The notes under the pieces: generated by a model | Seen by the model: only the letters and a program-made list of their open reading frames with translations | What the model was told of the DNA's origin: nothing | Databases searched by the model: none | In this document: positions 55,825 through 63,804 of the stretch, one piece after another | How positions within the stretch are numbered: the stretch's first letter is position 1 | Layout: each line of letters begins with the position of its first letter | Translations under genes and position numbers: made by a program | Assembly (NCBI RefSeq): GCF_913064665.1 | Contig: NZ_CAJYBT010000004.1 | Span: 1-64,000, forward strand | From: an uncultured Thioclava sp. | GTDB lineage: Bacteria > Pseudomonadota > Alphaproteobacteria > Rhodobacterales > Rhodobacteraceae | Direction: 5' to 3' | DNA length: 64,000 bases

Positions 55825-56358
55825 TCAGAAGGGGATGGTCGTCTGGCCGAAGATAACCGTGCGCGCGGCATGCGTCGCGGTCTGATGCGCCACCCAATCG
55901 CGCGAGAAAACCTGCGCCGCAATCTGAGGCTGCCAGAATGCGAGATTGTGCAGCGTGGCCATTGTCAGAAGGATTCCAGCGATCTGAAAGGCAAGCAATT
56001 TGATCGATGTCAGCCGCAGGAAAAAGCCAACGATCATCGCGATCAGCAAAGCCGCCCCGAAGACGGCAAGTTGGGGATGATTGTTGATCAAGGCTGCGAT
56101 TTGCGGCGTCAAAATGCGTTCGCGTAGCGCCAGCGCTACCACAACCCCGAACGTCCCAAGAACCGTTGCGCCGAGAAACGCGAAGGGCCGAAACCCGGTG
56201 GTGGTCTTCTCTTGCGCGACCGCGCGGCGCAGCTCGGAGACCGAGCGCACGCGCATCTCGTTGTCCCCGACATGCAGCACGACGCCGCCCTTGAGGCGTT
56301 TTTGCGACGATTCGATGCGCGAGAGGCGATCGGAAAAATTGGTGCTGGCTAAGGACAT
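55825..56358 (-). CDS. Hypothetical membrane protein in the suf operon
   Basis: Not recognised as a named family. About 177 residues from [20 protein letters not shown] (an ATG seven codons upstream at 56379 is an alternative). A helical, possibly coiled-coil N-terminus is followed by a short basic region ([15 protein letters not shown]) and three hydrophobic segments (about 58-82, 97-114 and 119-137). It lies between sufB and the YbjQ-like gene on the same strand, a position that suggests co-expression. Confidence 0.7.
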   Translation of the reverse strand: MSLASTNFSDRLSRIESSQKRLKGGVVLHVGDNEMRVRSVSELRRAVAQEKTTTGFRPFAFLGATVLGTFGVVVALALRERILTPQIAALINNHPQLAVFGAALLIAMIVGFFLRLTSIKLLAFQIAGILLTMATLHNLAFWQPQIAAQVFSRDWVAHQTATHAARTVIFGQTTIPF

Positions 56359-56460
56359 TTTCAACCCCAGATCTGTCATTCAACAGATCCGAAACTGCTG
56401 CCCGATTGCGCCCCAATTGGGGCGCATCAGTGACAACCTCAGGGAGAAATTTCGCCTGTC

Positions 56461-57981
56461 TCACCCGACGCTCCCCTCCAGAGAGATCGCGACCAGCGCC
56501 TGCGCTTCCATCGCGAATTCCATCGGCAGCGCTTGCAGCACTTCGCGGCAGAAACCATTCACGACAAGCGCCACGGCTTCTTCCTCGTCCATGCCCCGCG
56601 CGCGGCAATAAAACAGTTGATCGTCATCGACCTTCGAGGTGGTGGCCTCATGCTCGACCCGGCTCGAATTATTCTTGACCTCAATATAAGGCACCGTGTG
56701 CGCGCCACATTGATCGCCGATCAGCAAACTGTCGCATTGCGTGTAGTTGCGCGATTCCTTGGCCTTGGGATGCATCGAAACCAACCCGCGATAAGTGTTT
56801 TGCGCATGCCCAGCCGAGATCCCCTTGGAGACGATGCGCGAGCGCGTGTCGCGCCCCAGATGGATCATCTTGGTGCCGGTATCGGCCTGCTGGTAATTGT
56901 TGGCGATCGCGATCGAGTAGAACTCGCCTTGGCTTTCATTGCCGCGCAAAATGCAGGACGGGTATTTCCACGTGATCGCCGAGCCGGTTTCCACCTGCGT
57001 CCACATCACTTTCGCCCGATCCCCACGACAATCGGCGCGTTTGGTGACGAAGTTATAGATGCCGCCCTTGCCGTTCTCATCGCCCGGATACCAGTTTTGC
57101 ACGGTGGAGTATTTCACCTCCGCGTCTTCCTCAACGATGATTTCGACCACGGCGGCGTGCAGCTGGGCGGTGTCGCGTTTGGGCGCGGTGCAGCCTTCAA
57201 GGTAGCTCACATAGCTGCCCTTATCGGCGATGATCAGCGTGCGTTCAAACTGGCCGGTGTTTTCGGCATTGATGCGGAAATATGTGCTCAGCTCCATCGG
57301 GCAGCGCACACCCGGCGGCACGTAAACAAACGAGCCATCCGAGAACACAGCCGAATTCAGCGCGGCGAAATAATTGTCGCCCTGAGGCACGACAGTCCCA
57401 AGATACTTCTTCACCAACTCGGGATGCTCTTGGATCGCCTCGGAGATCGAGCAGAAGATTACCCCCGCCTCAGCCAACTTGGCCTTGAAGGTCGTGCCCA
57501 CGGAAACAGAATCAAACACCGCATCCACGGCGACTTGGCGCTCATTGGGATCGTATTCCTCTGCGCCCTCAACGCCAGCCAGAACCAACTGCTCTTTCAG
57601 CGGAATGCCCAGCTTTTCATAGGTTGCCAGCAGCTTGGGATCGACCTCATCAAGCGATTTCGGTTTGACCTCCATGCTCTTGGGGCGCGCGTAGTAATAG
57701 ATGTCCTGAAAGTCGATGCCGGGGACGTTCAACAGCGCCCAATCGGGCATTTTCATATCCTGCCAGCGCGCAAAACCCTGAAGGCGCCATTCGGTCATCC
57801 AGTCCGGTTCGTCATTCTTGCCGGAAATCAAGCGCACGATGTCCTCGTTCACGCCCTTGGGCGCGTAGTCCATCTCGATTTCCGTGTTCCAGCCGTATTT
57901 ATACGCGCCCATATTTTGAACGGCTTCCACCGTCTCACGGTCCACGCCCTCGCGAACTTCGACTTGATCAACCTCTGCCAT
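56461..57981 (-). CDS. sufB: Fe-S cluster assembly protein SufB
   Basis: Scaffold on which new Fe-S clusters are assembled with SufC and SufD. 506 residues with [40 protein letters not shown] and [20 protein letters not shown], the last two being highly conserved in SufB. 19 bases after the cysteine desulfurase gene; about 100 bases before the next gene. Confidence 0.97.
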   Translation of the reverse strand: MAEVDQVEVREGVDRETVEAVQNMGAYKYGWNTEIEMDYAPKGVNEDIVRLISGKNDEPDWMTEWRLQGFARWQDMKMPDWALLNVPGIDFQDIYYYARPKSMEVKPKSLDEVDPKLLATYEKLGIPLKEQLVLAGVEGAEEYDPNERQVAVDAVFDSVSVGTTFKAKLAEAGVIFCSISEAIQEHPELVKKYLGTVVPQGDNYFAALNSAVFSDGSFVYVPPGVRCPMELSTYFRINAENTGQFERTLIIADKGSYVSYLEGCTAPKRDTAQLHAAVVEIIVEEDAEVKYSTVQNWYPGDENGKGGIYNFVTKRADCRGDRAKVMWTQVETGSAITWKYPSCILRGNESQGEFYSIAIANNYQQADTGTKMIHLGRDTRSRIVSKGISAGHAQNTYRGLVSMHPKAKESRNYTQCDSLLIGDQCGAHTVPYIEVKNNSSRVEHEATTSKVDDDQLFYCRARGMDEEEAVALVVNGFCREVLQALPMEFAMEAQALVAISLEGSVG

Positions 57982-58000
57982 GCTCGGCTCTCCTGTTCGC

Positions 58001-59047
58001 TCAGCCGCGCCGCGCGCGGTGTTTCCCTTCGCATTTCAGCCAATACTCGGCGAAACGCAGCACATCTTCTACGCGCGTATCCGGCCCCAACGAGACCCGC
58101 AGCGCACATGACCCGGCCTCGGCGTCAAAGCCCATCGCCTGCAACGCGTGGCTGGCGCGCACCTTGCCACTGGAGCAAGCCGAGCCCGCCGAAACCGCGA
58201 ATCCGCCCAGATCCATCTGCATCACCTGCGTCTCGCCCTTCCAGCCGGGCGTGATGAAGCAAGAGGTGTTCGAAAGCCTGTGCGATTCATTCCCGACAAA
58301 AATAGTATCTTTTGCCCGATCCGCAATGGCATTTTCTAGAACGCTTCTAAGTTTCTCAATGTTTTGCCATATTCCACGCTCAAGATCGCGCGAAGCGGCC
58401 TCGGCGGCCGCGCCAAATCCGGCGATGCCGATCAGGTTCTCGGTGCCCGCGCGCCGCCCCATTTCCTGTCCGCCGCCTTTCAACTGCGCGGCAATTTCGG
58501 TGCCCCGTTTCACGATCAGCGCCCCGATTCCTTTCGGGCCGCCCAGCTTATGGGCCGACACGATCCCCGCCCGCAGTCCGAGCCAGTTAAACGCAAACGG
58601 GATCTTGCCGAAGGCTTGGGTCAGATCGCTAACCGCCAACCCCTCAGGCAGATCCTGAATCACACCGGTCTCAGAATTGGCAAGCTGCACGCAAGCATGC
58701 CCCGGATCGCCGATCGCAATGCGCCCCGCGCGGTCCACCGCCAGATCTTCAACACACCAGCTGCGCACCGCATCATGTTCGACACCTGCGCAATGATAGC
58801 CCTGCCCCGCCAGCACCAGCGCCGCCGCCTCTGTCGCGCCCGAGGTAAAGATCACATCCTGCCCTTCGGCGCCCAAGGCTGTGGCGACCTGCGCGCGCGC
58901 GCGCTCGAGCAGCGCCTTGGCCGCACGCCCCGCGCTATGCACCGAGGACGGGTTGCCCACCTCGTCCATCGCCGCGATCATCGCCGCGCGCGCCTCGGCG
59001 CGCAAAGGCGTGGTCGCGTTCCAATCCAGATAGATTGCAGATTTCAT
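58001..59047 (-). CDS. Cysteine desulfurase, IscS/NifS-like (group I)
   Basis: Second cysteine desulfurase of the operon. 348 residues, shorter than IscS (about 400), with ATTPLRAEA and [14 protein letters not shown] at the N-terminus, the PLP lysine near 167 in [16 protein letters not shown] and a catalytic Cys near 291 in [11 protein letters not shown]. It may supply sulfur for cluster or thio-tRNA formation alongside SufS. The stretch 58255-58380 (about residues 225-265) is clearly more AT-rich than the rest of the gene. Between iscR (128 bases, with a repeat) and sufB. Confidence 0.92.
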   Translation of the reverse strand: MKSAIYLDWNATTPLRAEARAAMIAAMDEVGNPSSVHSAGRAAKALLERARAQVATALGAEGQDVIFTSGATEAAALVLAGQGYHCAGVEHDAVRSWCVEDLAVDRAGRIAIGDPGHACVQLANSETGVIQDLPEGLAVSDLTQAFGKIPFAFNWLGLRAGIVSAHKLGGPKGIGALIVKRGTEIAAQLKGGGQEMGRRAGTENLIGIAGFGAAAEAASRDLERGIWQNIEKLRSVLENAIADRAKDTIFVGNESHRLSNTSCFITPGWKGETQVMQMDLGGFAVSAGSACSSGKVRASHALQAMGFDAEAGSCALRVSLGPDTRVEDVLRFAEYWLKCEGKHRARRG

Positions 59048-59074
59048 AGCGCCTCGCGAGTTGAGAGGTCGGAT

Positions 59075-59145
59075 GCCTCCGGCGGGAGTATTTATCGCTA
59101 GATGAAAGCAAACGGCTTGCGCCTTTCATCTAGCCCCAAATACTC
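59075..59145. repeat. Hairpin-forming dispersed repeat, copy B (between iscR and the desulfurase gene)
   Basis: Second copy of the element at 25011-25094. GCCTCCGGCGGGAGTATTT at 59075-59093 matches copy A (minus strand) over all 19 bases. The inner arms GCTAGATGAAAG (59097-59108) and CTTTCATCTAGC (59122-59133) also match, and AAATACTC closes the outer arm at 59138-59145. Here the right-hand outer arm is shorter than in copy A. Confidence 0.85.
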
Positions 59146-59175
59146 ATCTTCGCCCTGCCAGATAAGCCTTGGGTG

Positions 59176-59634
59176 TTATTCGTCCACAACCTGAAACAGA
59201 TGCGTGACTGCCGGGCAGGGTTTAAGCCCGTTTGTGACCACATCTTCAAGCGAGGTCTGGTGCAAAAACACAAAGACCTGCGCGCTCAGGCTTTCCCAAA
59301 GGCGGTTGGTCAGCGATTGCGCGCGCGAGCCTGAAATCCCGCCCGAGGCGCCCGCGCCCACATGCATCGCTGACACGGTTTCATCCACCGCTTCGAAAAT
59401 CTCGGAGATACGAATCTCGGCGGGCTCGCGTGCAAGGCGGTAACCGCCGCCCGGGCCGCGCACCGATGTTACCAATCCGGCGCGGCGCAAGCGCACGAAA
59501 AGCTGTTCGAGATAGGGCAGCGAGATATCCTGACGCTCTGACAGCGCGGCCAGCGAGGTGCGTTGCCCCACGCCTGCCAGCGCAAGATCGACCAGCGCGA
59601 CCATCGCGTAGCGCCCTTTTGTCGATAGTTTCAT
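59176..59634 (-). CDS. iscR: Rrf2-family regulator, IscR-like with a single cysteine
   Basis: Transcription regulator expected to sense Fe-S status and repress the suf genes. 152 residues from MKLSTKGRYAMVALVDLALA (AGGAGGGCGGC immediately upstream), with the winged helix segment LPYLEQLFVRLRRAGLVTSV and the wing RGPGGGYRLAR. The three clustered cysteines that bind the cluster in E. coli IscR are absent (HVGAGASGGISGSRAQSLTN fills that region); the only cysteine is Cys140. Rhodobacter sphaeroides IscR is described as a similar single-cysteine Fe-S regulator. First gene of the suf operon. Confidence 0.9.
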   Translation of the reverse strand: MKLSTKGRYAMVALVDLALAGVGQRTSLAALSERQDISLPYLEQLFVRLRRAGLVTSVRGPGGGYRLAREPAEIRISEIFEAVDETVSAMHVGAGASGGISGSRAQSLTNRLWESLSAQVFVFLHQTSLEDVVTNGLKPCPAVTHLFQVVDE

Positions 59635-59706
59635 GCCGCCCTCCTGCTTATCGGCCCCAAACCGGGGCGAAATCGCCCCTGCGCACACACAAAACCCGCT
59701 AAAGCA

Positions 59707-59805
59707 TTGACGCAAGCGCGAGGGCCGATTACCTCCACCCTACCCGATCCTCCAGCATAATGCCGGGGGTGGCTTCCTCCTAGGGTAGCCGCGCGTGTGC
59801 GTCAA
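59707..59805. promoter_or_regulatory. Facing TTGACG promoter-like repeats between iscR and the hydrolase gene
   Basis: Plus strand TTGACGCAAGCGCGAGG at 59707 and minus strand TTGACGCACACGCGCGG reading down from 59805 share 14 of 17 positions. Each starts with a good -35 hexamer pointed at its own gene (hydrolase to the right, iscR to the left). The -10 regions 17 bases on (TACCTC, TAGGAG) are weak. The region between contains CTACCC / GGGTAG dyads that could bind a regulator such as IscR. Confidence 0.4.
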
Positions 59806-59864
59806 GAAAAGCGCCACCTGCGCTGCGCGCCCAAAAGGCAGCGAACGAACGAAAACGAGAGACA

Positions 59865-60542
59865 ATGCCCGAAGTCATTTTCCCCGGTCCCGAAGGTCGC
59901 CTTGAAGGGCGCTATCACCCGCAGCCCGCACCCGATGCGCCGATCGCCATCGTGCTGCATCCCGATCCGCAATTTGGCGGCACGATGAACAATCGTGTCG
60001 TGTACAATCTGCACTACGCCTTTTACAAAATGGGCTTCACCGTTTTGCGGTTCAATTTCCGCGGCGTGGGGCGCAGTCAGGGCGAATATGATCAGGGCAT
60101 TGGCGAATTGTCCGATGCCGCTTCGGCGCTGGATTATCTGCAAACGATGAACCCCAATTCGAAACATTGCTGGGTCGCCGGGCACAGCTTTGGTGCCTGG
60201 ATCGGCATGCAGCTGTTGATGCGCCGTCCTGAAATCACCGGGTTTATCTCGGTCGCGCCTCCGGGGCCCTCTTCGCCCGGTCCGGGCAATTACGACTATT
60301 CCTTCCTTGCGCCCTGCCCGTCCTCGGGTCTGATCATCAACGGCTCGAATGACCGCATCGCGCAACCCAAAGAGACCGAGCAGCTTGTGTCAAAACTGCA
60401 TGAGCAAAAAGGGATCACCATCACCCATGAGGTGATGGAAGGGGCCGATCACTTCTTCAAGAATGAGGAAGAGCACATGAAGCCGATGATCGACATCGTT
60501 CAAACCTATGTGCGTCGTCGTTTGACCGAGGGCACGCGTTAA
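59865..60542 (+). CDS. Alpha/beta hydrolase
   Basis: Serine hydrolase of unknown substrate, related to the short dienelactone-hydrolase-like or UPF0227-type group. 225 residues with a normal catalytic set: nucleophile Ser108 in VAGHSFGAWIG, Asp in NGSNDRIAQP and His in GADHFF; the oxyanion-side HPDPQFGGTMNN lies near the N-terminus. No signal peptide. Divergent from iscR; its TAATG end overlaps the next gene by one base, so it heads a coupled four-gene unit. Confidence 0.88.
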   Translation: MPEVIFPGPEGRLEGRYHPQPAPDAPIAIVLHPDPQFGGTMNNRVVYNLHYAFYKMGFTVLRFNFRGVGRSQGEYDQGIGELSDAASALDYLQTMNPNSKHCWVAGHSFGAWIGMQLLMRRPEITGFISVAPPGPSSPGPGNYDYSFLAPCPSSGLIINGSNDRIAQPKETEQLVSKLHEQKGITITHEVMEGADHFFKNEEEHMKPMIDIVQTYVRRRLTEGTR

Positions 60543-60796
60543 TGGCGCTGATCGAGGATCTCGCCGAACAGCTTGCCCATGATGTGATCGAGGCGCAAAA
60601 AGAGCTTGGCGAGGATCGGTTCTATATTGATATCGGTAATTATATCGGCACCTCGAGCCCGTCCTTACAGGAAGCGTTCATGACGGCGTGTCGCCTGCGT
60701 TTGGCGGAACTGCGCGGGCGGGCCTATTTCGAGAAGCGATTGGGCGAGTTGCGCTCGGCAAAAAAGCCCGCGCCCGCCGAGGACGCGCCCAAGTGA
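60542..60796 (+). CDS. Conserved small soluble protein, function unknown
   Basis: 84 residues, no membrane segment, largely helical: LIEDLAEQLAHDVIEAQKEL, then a glycine-containing turn (DIGNYIGTSSPSLQ) and a charged helix (RLRLAELRGRAYFEKRLGEL) with a Lys/Pro/Ala tail. One-base overlap with the hydrolase gene and a four-base overlap with the next gene make it very likely to be real. No family recognised. Confidence 0.75.
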   Translation: MALIEDLAEQLAHDVIEAQKELGEDRFYIDIGNYIGTSSPSLQEAFMTACRLRLAELRGRAYFEKRLGELRSAKKPAPAEDAPK

Positions 60797-61227
60797 GGCC
60801 AGCACGCGCGCGGTGGGTCTATGCCGCAGCGCTTGCGCTGGGTCTTTCGTTGCTTGTCGCGACGGGCTTTCACGCCTCGCATTTGATTTGCGAAAGCCGG
60901 CTTCAGGGCAGCGATAAAGGCATGGTCTTGCTTGCGGGCATGGGCGATCTGCTGCGCCATCCTGTCCATATGCTGACTCTGGTGGGCCCGCTTTGGGTTA
61001 GCTGGATGCTGCTTTTTCTGGCGTCGGCCAATCGCGCGCTCTCGCCGGTGATCGGCTTGGGCGTAGTGGTGATGTCGATCCTTGGCACCGTGGCTTTTTA
61101 CGCTTTTCTCGCACCGCGCATCGCTTGCAATGCCTTTGGCGATGGCGCGATGACCTTGCGAATTGGCGCGTTTCTTGCGTTTCTGGCGGTGCTTTTGGCA
61201 ATTCCAAGGCTTTGGAGGCAAAAATGA
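60793..61227 (+). CDS. Hypothetical integral membrane protein
   Basis: 144 residues starting at a GTG that overlaps the previous stop (GTGA). Four hydrophobic helices: VYAAALALGLSLLVATGF, about 45-65 with HMLTLVGPLWVSWMLLFLAS, VIGLGVVVMSILGTVAFYAF and a C-terminal LRIGAFLAFLAVLLAIP. Cysteines occur at ICESR and IACNAF. No family recognised. Its ATGA end overlaps the HD-domain gene, so translation is coupled on both sides. Confidence 0.7.
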   Translation: MRPARARWVYAAALALGLSLLVATGFHASHLICESRLQGSDKGMVLLAGMGDLLRHPVHMLTLVGPLWVSWMLLFLASANRALSPVIGLGVVVMSILGTVAFYAFLAPRIACNAFGDGAMTLRIGAFLAFLAVLLAIPRLWRQK

Positions 61228-61817
61228 GCGAACGGCTTGCAGAGCAGATGGTCTTTTTGGCAGAGGTCGAAAAGCTCAAATCCGTCACGCGCGCGACGCC
61301 TATCCACGATGCTTCGCGCCCGGAAAACTCGGCCGAACATAGCTGGACCTTGGCGCTGTATGCGTTGATTTTGGCAGATCAGGCCCCCGCAGGGGTCGAC
61401 ATGAGCCGCGCGATCAAGATGCTTCTGATCCACGATCTGGTTGAGATCGACGTGGGCGATGTGCCGATCCATCTGCAAGGCGGGTCCGCGCATGGATCAG
61501 CCGAAATTCAGGCCGCAGAGGCGAAAGCGGCCGAACGCATTTTTGGGCTTCTTCCCCGTGATTTAGGCGATGAACTTCACGCGCTTTGGACCGAGTTCGA
61601 GGCCAATGAGACCCCCGATGCGATCTATGCGAAATCGCTGGATCGCACGCAGCCGGTCTTGCTGAACCTGCAAGCGGGCGGCGGGTCTTGGATCGACTAT
61701 GATGTCAGCTATGAGCAGCTTGAAACCCGCATCGGCACCAAGATTGCCAATGGCCTGCCCGATGTCTGGGTTTGGGTGAAGGCCAAGGTCGCCCCTTGGT
61801 TTGCCGCGCGCAGCTGA
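61224..61817 (+). CDS. HD-domain phosphohydrolase, YfbR/5'-nucleotidase-like
   Basis: Probable metal-dependent (deoxy)nucleoside 5'-monophosphatase. 197 residues from MSERLAEQMVFLAEVEKLKS, with the HD-superfamily ligands ENSAEHSWTLALYAL, MLLIHDLVEIDVGDVP and later LDRTQPVLLNLQAGG. TTTGGAGG precedes the ATG, which decides the start. Last gene of the unit starting at 59865; about 96 bases before icd. Confidence 0.88.
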   Translation: MSERLAEQMVFLAEVEKLKSVTRATPIHDASRPENSAEHSWTLALYALILADQAPAGVDMSRAIKMLLIHDLVEIDVGDVPIHLQGGSAHGSAEIQAAEAKAAERIFGLLPRDLGDELHALWTEFEANETPDAIYAKSLDRTQPVLLNLQAGGGSWIDYDVSYEQLETRIGTKIANGLPDVWVWVKAKVAPWFAARS

Positions 61818-61913
61818 CGACTCTTCGTATACAATCGCATACCGACTAGCCAAGCGCCTCGGATTACGCTATGACGCGCTCAATTCTCGAGTCACCCAAA
61901 CCAAGAGGGCAAT

Positions 61914-63125
61914 ATGACCAAGATCAAGGTAGAAAACCCCGTCGTCGAACTCGACGGCGATGAGATGACCCGCATTATCTGGGACTTCATCAAGAAGAAA
62001 CTGATCCTGCCCTATCTCGATATCGACCTGAAATATTACGATCTTGGCATCGAGTCCCGCGACGCCACCGACGACCAGATCACCGTGGATGCCGCCGAGG
62101 CGATCAAGAAATACGGCGTGGGCGTGAAATGCGCCACCATCACCCCCGATGAAGCACGCGTCGAAGAGTTCGGCCTCAAGCGCATGTACCGCAGCCCCAA
62201 CGGCACGATCCGCAACATCCTTGGCGGTGTGATCTTCCGCGAGCCGATCATCTGCAAGAACGTGCCGCGTCTGGTGCCGGGCTGGACCAAGCCGATCGTG
62301 GTTGGCCGTCACGCCTTTGGCGACCAGTACCGCGCCACCGACTTCCTGTTCCCCGGCAAGGGCAAGCTGACGATCAAATTCGTCGGCGACGACGGCACCG
62401 TGATCGAAAAGGACGTGTTCGACGCACCCTCCGCCGGTGTGACGATGGCGATGTATAACCTCGATGAATCGATCATCGACTTCGCCCGCGCCTCGATGAA
62501 CTACGGTCTCGTCAAAGGCTGGCCGGTCTATCTGTCCACGAAAAACACCATCCTCAAGGCCTATGACGGTCGCTTTAAGGATCTGTTCCAGAAGGTGTTC
62601 GACGAAGAATTCGCCGACAAGTTCAAAGCCGCTGGCATCACCTATGAGCACCGCCTGATCGACGATATGGTCGCCTCGGCGATGAAATGGTCGGGCGGCT
62701 ATGTCTGGGCGTGCAAAAACTACGATGGCGACGTGCAGTCCGACACCGTGGCGCAGGGCTTTGGCTCGCTGGGTCTGATGACCTCGGTGCTGATGACGCC
62801 CGATGGTCAGACGGTTGAGGCCGAAGCGGCGCATGGCACCGTGACGCGTCACTACCGCCAGCATCAGGCCGGTAAGGAAACCTCGACCAACTCGATCGCG
62901 TCGATCTTTGCTTGGACCGGTGGCCTCAAGCATCGCGCGAAACTCGACAATAACGCAGCGCTGCTGAACTTTGCCGAGACGCTGGAAAAAGTCTGCGTGC
63001 AGACGGTTGAAGATGGTCACATGACCAAGGATCTCGCGCTGCTGGTTGGCCCCGATCAGAAATGGCTCACCACGATGGGCTATCTCGAAAAGGTTGACGA
63101 GTATCTCAACAAAGCGCTGGCATAA
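61914..63125 (+). CDS. icd: NADP-dependent isocitrate dehydrogenase (eukaryotic-like type)
   Basis: Oxidises isocitrate to 2-oxoglutarate in the citric acid cycle, making NADPH. 403 residues of the homodimeric eukaryote-like IDH group common in alphaproteobacteria. Visible motifs: [18 protein letters not shown] at the N-terminus, [20 protein letters not shown] (substrate binding), [14 protein letters not shown], and the metal/cofactor region [20 protein letters not shown] with [23 protein letters not shown] lies upstream of the ATG. A terminator hairpin follows. Confidence 0.97.
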   Translation: MTKIKVENPVVELDGDEMTRIIWDFIKKKLILPYLDIDLKYYDLGIESRDATDDQITVDAAEAIKKYGVGVKCATITPDEARVEEFGLKRMYRSPNGTIRNILGGVIFREPIICKNVPRLVPGWTKPIVVGRHAFGDQYRATDFLFPGKGKLTIKFVGDDGTVIEKDVFDAPSAGVTMAMYNLDESIIDFARASMNYGLVKGWPVYLSTKNTILKAYDGRFKDLFQKVFDEEFADKFKAAGITYEHRLIDDMVASAMKWSGGYVWACKNYDGDVQSDTVAQGFGSLGLMTSVLMTPDGQTVEAEAAHGTVTRHYRQHQAGKETSTNSIASIFAWTGGLKHRAKLDNNAALLNFAETLEKVCVQTVEDGHMTKDLALLVGPDQKWLTTMGYLEKVDEYLNKALA

Positions 63126-63147
63126 GCCACGTTTTAGAAATGAGTTT

Positions 63148-63179
63148 GGGGGCCGGACGCAGGATGCGCCCGGCCCTTT
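63148..63179 (+). terminator. Intrinsic terminator after icd
   Basis: Eleven-base stem (GGGCCGGACGC with GCGCCCGGCCC, one mismatch, five-base loop) ending in TTTC, about 25 bases after the icd stop. On the other strand it lies just beyond the stop of the small minus-strand gene, so it may serve both. Confidence 0.75.
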
Positions 63180-63182
63180 CGC

Positions 63183-63398
63183 TTACCGGATGAACCTTCT
63201 GGGATCAGGCGGTGGTTCGTTTGGCCCCAAACCGATATCCTTGCGCAGATGGTTGCTCAGCACATCGACATTGACGGGTTTTGGACTGCGTGTAAGCAGG
63301 GCCAAGATGGCCGAGCGCAGCACTTTTCCCGCGCCGAATTTGGCGATTGCAGCCTCTATTGTGAACGGGTCGCTCTGATGGTCAACTGTTTGTATCAT
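63183..63398 (-). CDS. Small conserved-looking hypothetical protein
   Basis: 71 residues from MIQTVDHQSDPFTIEAAIAK, with an amphipathic helix (GAGKVLRSAILALLTRS) and a polar, proline-rich end (DIGLGPNEPPPDPRRFIR). GGAAATAT precedes the ATG; an in-frame start at 63422 is less likely. No named family recognised. It converges with icd. Confidence 0.5.
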   Translation of the reverse strand: MIQTVDHQSDPFTIEAAIAKFGAGKVLRSAILALLTRSPKPVNVDVLSNHLRKDIGLGPNEPPPDPRRFIR

Positions 63399-63422
63399 TT
63401 GATATTTCCGGCATGCGGACAT

Positions 63423-63804
63423 GCGCCCGCGACCGGCCTTTCATCTAAGTTTGAAGGATGAGTCCTGGTGCGCGATTGCGACCAATACGGTCGGAAATCA
63501 GGCGGTTATATCAGACTCGGGTTACAGGAATGGGGCGTGGCCCCAAATAGTCAGCGCGTATGCTTAGCCTTGGCGTCGAGCCAAGCGGCGATAGCGCGAC
63601 CGAGTTCCGAAACACGCGACGGAAGCAAGATGATAGATCATGATCTAGCCTCCTCTGATTGGGGCGTTTCGGAATGGCGCGATAACGCCCAGTGCTGTGA
63701 TTCTATGCAACTCACGCGCGCGTGATTGCACAATTCCCCGTCAGATCGTGGCTTAACTGCACCACTGCTTGCGCAGGCGCGCGCCCCGTGGCAAGCCTCG
63801 GCGC
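63423..63804. other. 382-base intergenic region without a convincing gene
   Basis: Lies between the small minus-strand gene and the YitT-like gene. Open frames here lack good starts or composition. Notable items are a perfect 14-base palindrome TAGATCATGATCTA (63634-63647) and, on the minus strand, AGGAGG followed by an ATG at 63641 opening a 25-codon frame to 63564. A second minus-strand frame just 3' of it reads SRVSELGRAIAAWLDAKA, which looks protein-like, hinting at a small gene broken by a frame change. The first 20 bases include CTTTCATCTA, shared with the dispersed repeat but without its arms. Confidence 0.4.

Noticed and set aside
56533..58254. 573-codon open frame opposite sufB and the desulfurase gene
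   Set aside because: Spans two real minus-strand genes and the gap between them, with no recognisable domain or ribosome-binding site.
61869..63020. 383-codon open frame opposite icd
   Set aside because: Antisense of a highly conserved enzyme; overlap is explained by codon bias.
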